From NCBI GenBank assembly GCA_030998015.1, contig JARWMV010000246.1, positions 620,001-684,000 on the forward strand: DNA of 64,000 nt. Direction: 5' to 3'. This stretch comes from Ceratorhiza oryzae-sativae (lineage: Eukaryota > Basidiomycota > Agaricomycetes > Cantharellales > Ceratobasidiaceae). This document shows, piece by piece, positions 1-9,457 of this stretch. The notes beneath the pieces were generated by a model. That model was given only the letters and a program-made list of their open reading frames with translations, searched no databases and was not told the origin of the DNA. The position numbers and the translations under genes are program-made. The first letter of the stretch is position 1, and each line of letters starts with the position of its first letter.

Positions 1-58
1 CGACCTACTGGGTGATGAGTCCTATAGCCTTGGCTTCCTGTGTGATCGGAGATTTGAG

Positions 59-683
59 TCATGATTGCGATTGAGAAAGGTGGCTGAGAGGTAGAAGCTT
101 CACCTCGTGTACTGGCCCCCAGTCCTCTACTTCGAGCGATTTGAACGGCACAACGGTTCCGAGCTCGACGTATGTGATTGCCAGGCGAATGGTGCTCATC
201 TCTTTTAGCTTTTCCTTGTCCTTGTTCTTGTCCGCGATCGTGTCGTCGGCTTTATAGGAGAGTTGATCAATCTGGCGTCCGAGACAGGGGGAGGGGGGCT
301 TACATGTAATATTGAGATGGGCAAATTTGAACGGGCGTAGTTTATTTGCGGATACTTTGGCACCCGAACGAGAGACGGGCTTGCCTCGGCCACGTCGCAT
401 GATTGCGCTGGCGACGTCCTTGCCGTCGATGAATATGTGCCCGGAGGAGTGGTATATCCCGCGGTGATCTTTCCAACTGACGGTAAAGTTCTATACAGAA
501 GTATAATTTGTGGTAATTCGAGCTAGGAACGATGTTACACACTTTACCGGGTTCGCCCTCGATGTAGGCATGCATGATTTCCCGCCCTTCGGCACTATCG
601 TCGTACTTGACGCGTGGGTTGTAGTACTCGACCTCTTTGCCGTCGACAAATATACATGCAGAAAATTCCTTGTGCTTCAGCAT
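59..683 (-). CDS. DUF7918 domain protein
   Basis: Unrecognised function; the family is a basidiomycete domain of unknown role (DUF7918). The start MLKHKEF is at 683. Exons join as KVCNI|NFTVSWKDH (intron with GT donor near 534) and then AHLNIT|DDTIADK (intron near 252-304). The product has the domain's usual order: an N-terminal beta-rich stretch with VDGKEVEYYNP, a central SWKDHRGIYHSSGHIFIDG block, a basic loop with MRRGRGKPVSR, and a C-terminal TIRLAITYVELG strand. The stop is at 59-61, though a further exon beyond the window edge cannot be excluded. A second gene of the same family lies at 29735-30963. The family assignment rests on recalled motif similarity, not on a search. Confidence 0.7.
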
Positions 684-906
684 TGTCCGACCGGCAGACA
701 CTTGTTAAACGACGGAGACAAGACGAGAACGATCGGCTGACGAGGGCTAGGATGGGCGGTGGGCGCTAATACAACAACGCGTCGCGTGCCAGGGTCTCGC
801 GTTTGTATTTGTCATCCGGGTAATATACAATTGAACTAGATGCGTATTTTTGTATCAAGGCAATCGACAGCGGAGATCAAAGCACGGAAATGAAACCTTG
901 AACGAG

Positions 907-1790
907 CTATGCGTTGAGCGCAGCTTGGGCAATGGGGTTCGCGTGGATTGTCACCTGTATTGAAACACGGATTAGGCAGGCAACGAGGAGAGAAATGGAA
1001 CCACTTGCGCTGTTCAATTTTATCTCGTGCAAGGGTCGGTATTTTTCATTAACTGCGACTCGTTCCATCGCATCAAGTGTCGTGTCGGCGCCATCGATTA
1101 CCCTACGTAGGACGTCAGGAACCGAGAAAGAAAGAAAATACGCCACAAACCCAGGGCACGACGTACTTTCCGAAAATTGTGTATTTGGCATCCAAATGGG
1201 ACTGCTTCGCGTAGGTGATGAAAAACTGCGACTTGTTCGAGTCAGGGCCAGAGTTGGCCATGGCAACGACGCCACGGGTGTTGAACTTGAGGGTGGCTCG
1301 GATCTCGTCGCCGAATGGCTTGCCCTATGTGTCGTCCGATCGTTTGCGGTGGGACCGGCGGGTGATATGACAGGTTAATTCAATCAGAGGCCGCAATCAG
1401 ATCATAGATTTGGGGGACGATATGTGCAGGCAGGCTTACCCAGATGGACTGGCCGCCTTTGCCTGTTCCTGTTGGGTCGCCGGTTTGGACCATGAATCCC
1501 TTGATGTTGCGGTGAAAGATGCACCCGTCATACGCCCCGCTTGCGCAGAGAGCTAGAAAGTTCTGCGCGAATTCAAAAAAAAAAAAAAAAGAAACGGCGT
1601 GGTAAATATAGGACGGACCTCTGCCGCTTTTGGTACAGCCTCGCAAAAGACTTCAATCTTGGGAAATTGAGATACGTGTGGGTTTTGTTAGGCTAATTAA
1701 CCGAGAGTACTTGCCTTGATTTCTCCTAGCGAAGTGTTCAGGGTAACCGACTAGGCGATGATAGTTCAGCAAGAGGCGGCGAGAGGACAT
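907..1790 (-). CDS. Peptidyl-prolyl cis-trans isomerase, PPIL3/CYP10 type
   Basis: Cyclophilin that isomerises X-Pro bonds; the PPIL3 subgroup is associated with spliceosomes. The protein starts [12 protein letters not shown], then [50 protein letters not shown] (active-site region with the FHR and GDPTGTG motifs), [29 protein letters not shown], and ends [15 protein letters not shown], matching the short single-domain PPIL3 layout of about 160 residues. At least five introns; one tract of 16 A lies in an intron (1577 onward). The last intron, 955-1008, has a GC donor (gcaagt). The ATG at 1788-1790 is separated from TCG GTT ACC by an intron that would splice in frame only if one G were added after ATG, so the exact start is uncertain. 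Confidence 0.9.
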
Positions 1791-2358
1791 TGCAGTCAGT
1801 TCCTAGAAGAAACACGTCTGCACGGAGCAGCGTATACGAGCAGCAAACACACCATGCTTGTTTCGATTTCGATGGTTTGTTCTGGCAGGTAACCTAACCG
1901 GTGGTGTGGACGTCGAGTGTAGGATTGGAAATGGCAAGAGGCGCCCAGGGCAGCGAGCACAGCCACTTGGCGTCATCGGCGGAGTGATCGACGCTTGGTG
2001 ATTGGACGACATTCCATCGTTGCGGGAAGAGAGTCGGCGGGTGGGCCGCAGAGTGGGAACGGGCACTCGATCATTTGAAACGCATTCGATAGCATCCGTG
2101 CGAAGTGGTGCTTGGTCGCCGCACCCAAGACGCCGGATTAGTCAGCAGACGGGTGCTTCGTCAGCGGCGGGGATGCATGTGAAGAGGGGGATCGGCAGAC
2201 CCCGCATCACGTGATGCTTATCTGGTGCGTCTGATTGGCCGGCCAGGGACAGTCCCTGGGGGCCTGGCTGTCGGCGGACGTAGCGACGAGAGCTGGAATG
2301 ATGCTGGACTGATGCACATAAGGCCCGGCGTGTGTGGGCCACAGATGCTGCTGCTCCC
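1791..2358. promoter_or_regulatory. Divergent intergenic region with CACGTG palindrome
   Basis: 568 bp between the cyclophilin and G-alpha starts, so promoters of both genes should lie here. It contains a perfect 14 bp palindrome at 2204-2217 (GCATCACGTGATGC) centred on CACGTG; the TCACGTGA core fits the Cbf1-type bHLH consensus. No convincing coding sequence is seen. Confidence 0.45.
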
Positions 2359-4568
2359 ATGGCCCCCGCCGCCGTCGACTACATGAACAGCGACGACCCG
2401 TTCGCCCTCTTCACCCGCCCCCCGCCCAACGAGAGCCCCGGCGACAGAGAGAAGAGGTCCGCCATCTCGTCCCCCGTCTGTTCGTCTCTCACCTCCCCCC
2501 CGCCTTTCAGACTTCGCCGCGAACAGGCCGAGCGCCTCGCCAGCGAGCTCATCGACGCCGAGATCGCCCGCGACGCCGACGCCCGCGCCGAGTACCGCCG
2601 TGCGAGCAGGGAGCTCCGCCTCCTCCTTCTCGGTCAGCCCCCTCCGCTGCCCGCCCCGAGCTCTCCACTGACCCGTGCTCTGTCTCCCCCTCTCATAGGC
2701 CAGGCCGAATCGGGCAAGTCAACGCTGCTCAAGCAGTTCCAGATGCTCTATGCCCCCAGCTCACTCGACGCCGAGCGCGCTGCCTGGCGAGGCATCGTCT
2801 TTCTGAACGGTAAGCACCACCGACGCTCCGTGCCAAGCGTACAGATTCAAACCCGCAGCCCCAGTCATCAAGGCATTGCGGGCCATCTGCGAGGCCCACG
2901 ACAGCGAGTACGGCACATCGGCTCCAGCCCCAGGGGCGTATCTTGATCCTTGGTCATCCGTATCCTCGCCCCCCCTCGCCTCGACGCACCGACTCGGCCG
3001 CGGGCAGAGACCAGCTCGCAGCCATCAAGCTCCGCCTCGTCCCGCTCCTCGGCCTCGAGTCTACCCTCGCAGGGCGCATCGGCTCGGGGTTCACCGTCGC
3101 AGGGCGCACCGAGGTTTGTGTTCGACACGGCTGGCAGGACTGCGTGCTGTGGTCCCGTGCTGGCAAACGAAAGACCGGACGCAGCAGGAGTGGGAGCGCC
3201 AGCAAGGAAAGTGGCTCACTCGCCAACGGAAAGCCTCCCGAGGAGGACCTCCACTCGGACCTCCAGCTGGTGTTGGCAGACAGCCAGCCCGACATCCAAC
3301 AGCTCTGGTCTCACCCGAGCGTCCAGCTCTTGCTGCAGCGACGTCGGCTGCGGCTCGAGGATGCCAACGTCTTGTGCGTTCTCATCTCACCCGTTTTGCA
3401 TCGCTCTGGTGCTCATCCAGCCTGGGTCTTAGCTTTCTAGACCAGTTGGCACGCATCGTCCAGCCAGGCTACCTCCCCACCGACGACGATATTCTTCGGG
3501 CGCGGATTCGCACAATCGGTATCAGCGAGTGGTGCTTTCAGTTCACACACCCCTCCCGAGGTGGGCTCTGCAACTGGCGAGTGAGTCTGTTTCTCTCACT
3601 AGCCTAAACCCTTTCGGTCTCTCCGGCCTCGCTTGCGCTTGCGGACACATCCAACCCTTTCCCGCTTTCTGTTCAGAAACATCGCATCCCACTTGGGGAT
3701 CGCACACCTGCCCATAGTCGCTCTAGGGACAGTGTTCTAACCCACGTCTATTTTCACACCCCTCGTGATCGGTTGTACTGATACGCGATATACTTGGCAG
3801 TTGTATGACGTTGGTGGTGCACGCTCACAACGGGCCCGCTGGGCACCATTTTTTGAAGACGCGACGGCTATCATCTTCCTAGCGCGTGCGTAACGCTTCC
3901 GTATCGCTCACTCTTACTCATCTCCCCGTCGCTTGATGCATTTTCCGCCTGCTGACATTTGCCCCATTATGCAGCCATTAGTGCATACGATCAGTACCTT
4001 GAAGAAGATCCTAGGACAAACCGAATCGACGATTCGCTTCAACTCTGGACACAAATTACGTCAAGTCCGATGCTCAAACTCGTTCATTTGGTACTGTTCC
4101 TGAACAAGGTGTGCTCTGATTTACGTTCTGACCGGGGAGAACCGTGTTGACACTACTGGCCAATCTAGTGCGATGTTTTAAAGTCCAAGCTTGCAGCTGG
4201 GATCAAGGTTAAAAAATAGTGAGCTGCGGTTCTCGAATCACTAAATGAAAGCACCCGGTTTACGATTTTGGTAGTATCACCTCTTATGGCGATCGCGCAA
4301 ACGATTATGGCCCCGTGTCGCACTACTTTCGCGCACATTTTACCCAGGTGTTCAAGCGGAACAATGTGGATACCAAGCGGGAGTTGTATTGCCATTTGAC
4401 TAGTGTGATTGTGAGTGTTCTGTTTGCGTGGGATTTCATGTGCCCCGGAAGTTTTTCACGTTACTCAACCCCCGCGGTACCTAGGATACCGAAGCTACCC
4501 AGTCCATTATCCTGTCTGTTCGGGATGCCCTGTTCCGAAGTAACCTAAAAACGACCGGCCTCATATAG
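2359..4568 (+). CDS. Heterotrimeric G-protein alpha subunit, divergent
   Basis: GTP-binding signalling subunit acting under membrane receptors. Start MAPAAVDYMNSDDPF at 2359. The P-loop reads LLLLGQAESGKSTLLKQFQ, a one-residue variant of GAGESGKST. A long helical-domain insertion (about 2880-3360) with ESTLAGRIGSG and PSVQLLLQRRR follows, then the switch I area RARIRTIGISEW, switch II LYDVGGARSQRARW, DATAIIFLA, ISAYDQYLEEDPRTNR, the base-recognition motif LVLFLNKCD, HYFRAHFTQVFKRNN, and the tail SNLKTTGLI before TAG at 4566-4568. Odd points: the catalytic Gln of canonical DVGGQ is Ala, the TCAT motif is replaced by TSVIDT, and the N-terminus lacks the MGxxxS myristoylation signal. At least seven introns. 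It belongs to the expanded, poorly conserved basidiomycete G-alpha group rather than the GPA1-4 core (inference). Confidence 0.88.
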
Positions 4569-5130
4569 CAATGACAGCGACTATCAGGCCCCCGCGACCT
4601 CATATTGTTTATCTATATATCTCACCCTGCTAGATACCACATCACGCGCATCTGTCTCTGGTTTTCACAATCTTTTTTGCTCTATCTGAACGTTGACAAT
4701 CTCTCCTGGCTGTTGTTCCTTCTCGTGTGTGCTTTCTATCGTGTAATTCTATTGTACTACGCTGATCGCATCATCCACGTTTGCTTTGCACCACATTCTC
4801 TCTTTCGCACACCCCCTTTTTTTGCACACGCCTGTTTACAAATGACTATTACTTGGTTGAAACTTTTATATCGCCGCCGACGAACCATCTCATCCGGATC
4901 TCAAGATTTCTGCTGCACACATGCGTTCCATTACCCCTTTCGGAGATCCACATGCGCCCCGGGTCTTCGGTTTACGACACCCCTCCGTTCTCTTCTCCAC
5001 CTAATTATCTGTCGAATTCGAAGTCCAAAGGGTTGTGTGCAAATAAACTGATTGCTAAGGCGCCGACATAGCCAAAAGGCTAACCGAAGGCTGTCACAGA
5101 CCCAGATACGCGCATACACCCTATATTTCA
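4569..5130. other. Convergent intergenic region
   Basis: 562 bp between the 3' ends of the G-alpha gene and the helicase. It is pyrimidine-rich on the + strand, with no recognisable coding or RNA gene. It should hold both 3' UTRs. Confidence 0.4.
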
Positions 5131-7681
5131 CTACTCCAAGCCCACTGATCTACCATTTTCACGCTCCTCGACCGCGTCCGCGTCCCCTGCCTCTTCCACG
5201 ATTGATGTCCCACCCCCTCGGCCGCTTGGCGCGCGGGCTTCTGCGCTGAGTGATTCTCCGTCGCCCCTATCTTGGTAGGCTTGGTCGCGAACTCCGTGCT
5301 GCCCCTGGTTCCTGGTACCTTCGGGCGAGACAACGTTGAATAGATGGTGCTTGCGGGCCTCGCGTAGACCCATCATCCCAATGTCTTGGCGAAGATGGGT
5401 GGTGGAACCCAATCCGATACGGGGACAGCAGGATCAGGCTGGTATCCGCGATACAAATATGTATAACGCGCGAGGTCGTTCGCACGTTGGATAAGCTCGA
5501 CGTCTGACCAGCCAAGATCCCGCAAGCAGGCCTTGTAATATCCTATCCAGGCCTAGTGGGAAGCAAGGGCGAGGCAGAAAACGTAAGACGGGCATGTGAA
5601 GGGTGAGCGTCCATCACACTTACGATATACGCTTGTTCTTTCGTCTTTTCGTCCGTCCGGTTGAGTGCGTCTTCGACTCTTCTTCGCATATTATCAAGTA
5701 TAGTGCCGGGCCCGGTCGCGTTGAAACGTGCGGTCTCGGCATGCGGCACAAGCCGTTGGTCTAATCCAGCAGCAAGGACATCTTTCTTTCCGAGGAAGTA
5801 CGCTTCCCAGCTTGCCAAAACAAGAACGCCGTGTCCGTCGTTGCCGGCTCGTGCTGTGCGCCCAAGCCTGTGGATGTCTATTTTGGAGATACAAGTAAAT
5901 AAAAGTGATGGTAGATGAGATGTAGTCAACGCTTACATTGCTCGGCGTTTGTGGGTAGACCGGCCTGGATCACAAGTAACCTGGGATATCAATCCCCCGG
6001 GCTGTGACATCTGAGAGAACAATACCCCTGTAGGGGCGCGTTTAAAATCCTCGGTCGTTTTCGTGCGGCGTGCTTGTGACAGCCTCGAGTGAATGCAGTA
6101 CACCGGGGAGCTGAGAACCTTCCCGTCTAGATTAGGCATTGTCAGTTTATCACATGCCCACACAAACCAGTTTGCTTGTATGCGTACCACTTCGGCAATC
6201 AGGGCTGTCGCACGTGCAGTTGGTAAGAAGCAGATGACCTTGCTATGCTGTTCGACGAGGTGTGCAACAACGGGAATGATATCGGCATCGTTCTCCACGA
6301 TTATGTGTTCTTGCTTGACATGCTCGTGCGTGGATGACTCGTTATCGGATACCGTACTGATGTATTCGTATCCGGGAAGCAGTGCTAGCGTTCCAATCTG
6401 TACACTCATGCGTTGGTTTGGCGTAGTAGCAGTTGAGTATGTTACCTACCCTTTTGACTTCTTCGGATACGGTTGCAGAAAACAGTAGGGCCTGACTAGA
6501 GACTGAATTCAGTTCAATTTTCACAACAAGAAGTAGCTCGATGCTCACCGTGGTGTTTGTCTTCGATCAGGCAAAGAATCAAGAATCACCTCGAGGTCTC
6601 GTCTGAAACCTTGGTCGAGAAGCCGATCAGCCTCATCCAAAATCAAAAATTGAACTTGAGAAAGCTGCGAGCGCATCTTGTAATTTTGAATGTGATCAAC
6701 CAGCCTTCCAGGCGTCTAGAAAGTAGCCGAGTTAAGCCAGTCGATACACATTCGTAAATGCGGCAAACATACCGCGACGAGTATATCCACTCGACTCCTT
6801 TGCAGCCGGTTGGATTCCCCCGGCACTTTGGGTCCACCACCGGTGATCACTGGACAAGATATCAATGGAGTTTATCGGAGGATACATGCCGCAAGTACCT
6901 TCAACCCCGTAGGGCATCCCTCTTGTGAGCATCTCGGCTTCCTTCCCAATCTGCTGGGCTAGCTCGCGGGTTGGAGAGATAACCAAAACGGAAACGGTGC
7001 CCAAGGTTTGCCCCCGCTGAGAACGCCTCATCGTTTCGATGGCAGGGACCAGAAAGGCAAGGGTTTTCCCTGTTCCAGTTTTCGCACGAACCAACCTAGT
7101 AACCAGAGAAAAATTAAATGAGATCAAACACCTCCACTGAGATACTCACACATCCTTTCCTGCGAGAATATGCCCTAGCGTCTTTTCCTGCACTTCCGTT
7201 GCAAACTCAAACGGAATGTTTTGGAGTTGTTCTTTTGAAATTTGACCATTGTTGACGAAATCTTCGAACCGCACCGAAGAAAAATTTGCCTTGTATGACG
7301 GGCTGGATGGACGGGACCCTATAGGGGTCCTGACGGGCGCTGGAATAGCAGCAGATGAGGAGACTACAGGACTATCCAATTGTGGTGTGGCCAAGCGGGC
7401 GGCTAGACTAGCCCGTTGGGGATCCGCAGTTGAGAATCCAGCGTTGTGCATAGCTAGACCTCCACGAGCTTTTCCTCTTCTCGATCTCCACGGGCGGCGC
7501 TGAGCGCCGTCTGTTGTGGAATGGAACTGTTCGGCGGACATTGTAAAGGGCTTCTGAGGCTGATCGAGTCGTGAGAGATAGCTGAATGCCAGGTAGCAGC
7601 TCCCAAACCGCTTTGGTACACGGTATGAATGGGGCTATTGTTCCGCATGAGCGGCCGGAATGCCCGTACGCTCTGATGCAT
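5131..7681 (-). CDS. Mitochondrial DEAD-box RNA helicase, MSS116-like, with apparent frameshifts
   Basis: ATP-dependent RNA helicase; MSS116 proteins help splice and translate mitochondrial RNAs. A good start is at 7681: [15 protein letters not shown] is basic, free of acidic residues, and joins through a 67 nt intron to [14 protein letters not shown], giving a plausible matrix presequence. Motifs in order: Q-motif area [24 protein letters not shown] (I), PTRELAQQI (Ia), [13 protein letters not shown] (Ib), [12 protein letters not shown] (II), [11 protein letters not shown] (III), [10 protein letters not shown] (IV), [11 protein letters not shown] (V), [11 protein letters not shown] (VI). Around motif V the frame is broken twice within about 45 nt (near 6015 and 5980), and again near 5393 where IFAK and [15 protein letters not shown] lie in different frames. 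One frame near the end encodes an RG-rich tail, so the true stop is uncertain (5131-5180). Either a recent pseudogene or a sequence with base-call deletions. It diverges from TAN1 across 297 bp. Confidence 0.82.
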
Positions 7682-7978
7682 ACCTTGCTGGTAGCAATGA
7701 GCAAATTTCTGATGCGGGTGGTTGAGTTCAAATTTAGCAAAATTTTATGTATCACTAGTTACTTACCGTAGGAACGTGGTTACGCGGCCTGTTAAACGAT
7801 TAGAAACCACCTAAAGTGGCGGGTGGTGGCAAACCAGAAGTAAATCTGTAAATTCAAATTGGATCTAGAAATCTTCACCCACACCAAGCAAATTGGCAAT
7901 TGGGACTGATGTCGATCTGAAGAATAGCGATAACATATACAGCAACCACAGCTGTCGACATTCTATTATTTTTTTAAC

Positions 7979-9254
7979 ATGGACACCTCTCAGTCTAGCT
8001 CTAAGCGGTCCCGAGAAACAGACCACCCCCAACCAAGTCGCAAACGACAAGCACTCTCAAAGGGACAAGTCAAAAACTACAAGGGTATCTGGAGCCACCT
8101 GTTTTGTACGCATCTAGCTACTCAAACAAAGCACGTTAACCCACCTAGGTATTCCAACTCGACGAGCTATAGATAGCCCTGGTATCTGGGCAATGGTTGT
8201 CAAAGGCAAAGAGAAGCAAGCCGCGAGTGAGTTATATGCCATTATTGAAACAGTGAGCCACCTCATAATTCGATTAACGAGCAACTAAGTACAATATCTC
8301 GCAGATATCGGATCAAATTTGGCCTGTTCCACCGTCCGATATGGGGGAAGGAGAGGGTGCCAACCCAGTCGTCTCAGATGACGAGGGCGACGAAGACATC
8401 GAAAAACAACTGGCCAAAGAGCTATTGGATATCACCAAACCTAAGCCAAAGGCAGAAAAAAAACGCCGAATCGGTTCGTCTGGTACTTCTTATATCTTTC
8501 AGTTCCCGATGTTTTAATCCAGCTATTTGTCCAACCGATACGGCATGTGGTACGGGCATCCCCCCATCGCAGATCACCTGAACGTTGAGCCACGCACTTG
8601 TAGTCATTTATGTGTCGACAAAGGAGCCCATTGATCCCGTTCGCGTGGCTATGGAGCACATGGAACGAGTGGCCCAGACTGGCGTCTCGGGAACTCGGTG
8701 GGTTGGTAATTTGGTGGCTAAATCCAAGCATTTAACCACGTTCTATCAGAGCACTCATTCGACTTATTCCAGCCGCAGGGATCTGTGCGGCGAACATTCC
8801 TGCTATAACAGTGCTGGCGGGAAATATTTTCTCTTCTTCATTCGACACTGAGCCTAAAAAGGCGAGTGGCTCTCGATAGATACCAAAGTGACACTTAACT
8901 TATTTCTACTGCAGTACAAAATAGAGCTCAGGATTCGCAACCATGGTATTTTAACCAAAGGCGAGGTTATCAAAGAGATTGCCAAGTGTGTCCCGGCGGA
9001 CAAGGGGCACACAGTCAGCTTAACAAATCAGGATCTTACAATTTTGGTGGAGATCTTCAAGGTACGCATCTTGCTCTGTTTCTGGTTGTTCCGAGTTTTC
9101 ACTTATTATCTCTTAGGGGGTGTGCACGATAGCAGTTGTCCCAGATTACGACAAATATAAACGATTTAATGTGACTGAAATTGTCAAAGAAAAGTACAAG
9201 GTAGCCTTGGTAGCGGAGGATTCGCGAGTAATACCCGCAGGAGAATCGTCATGA
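7979..9254 (+). CDS. TAN1: tRNA acetyltransferase adaptor TAN1 (THUMPD1)
   Basis: THUMP-domain protein needed with the Nat10/Kre33 acetyltransferase for N4-acetylcytidine at position 12 of tRNA-Ser and tRNA-Leu. Start MDTSQSSSKRSRETD followed by a basic nuclear-type region. Exons give SPGIWAMVVKGKEKQAASEL, an acidic linker DDEGDEDIEKQLAKEL, RIAICPTDTACV, VSTKEPIDPVRVAMEHM, LIRLIPAAGICAAN, then the THUMP core YKIELRIRNHG, KGEVIKEIAKCV, VSLTNQDLTILVEIFK and VVPDYDKYKRFNVTEIV. Stop at 9252-9254. At least six introns; the one at 8862-8914 has a GC donor (AAG|gcgagt). Reading frame is intact throughout once introns are removed. Confidence 0.88.
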
Positions 9255-9457
9255 AATATCTAGTTCCCATCAGAGATATCACATATGTATTCATAATGAG
9301 GCCAATCAATCGGGGTGGTTAGTCAATCAAACGTATTGGCTAAATGTGATTTAGAGTTACATAAATACACAAAATCAACTCGAGCAAATTGACAGCCCTT
9401 GACGTGGCACTGAATTTAGTAAAAAAGAAAATCGAAAAGCCAATGGGTTTAACAAAG

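Noticed and set aside
1577..1592. Run of A as a processed-gene tail
   Set aside because: It lies inside an intron of the cyclophilin gene, which has normal introns.
4951..5279. Possible + strand gene fragment starting MRPGSSVYDTPPF and continuing [13 protein letters not shown]
   Set aside because: The second part is the antisense of the helicase RG-rich tail; GGACGC repeats read backwards give Ser-Ala runs. The first part alone is too short to support.
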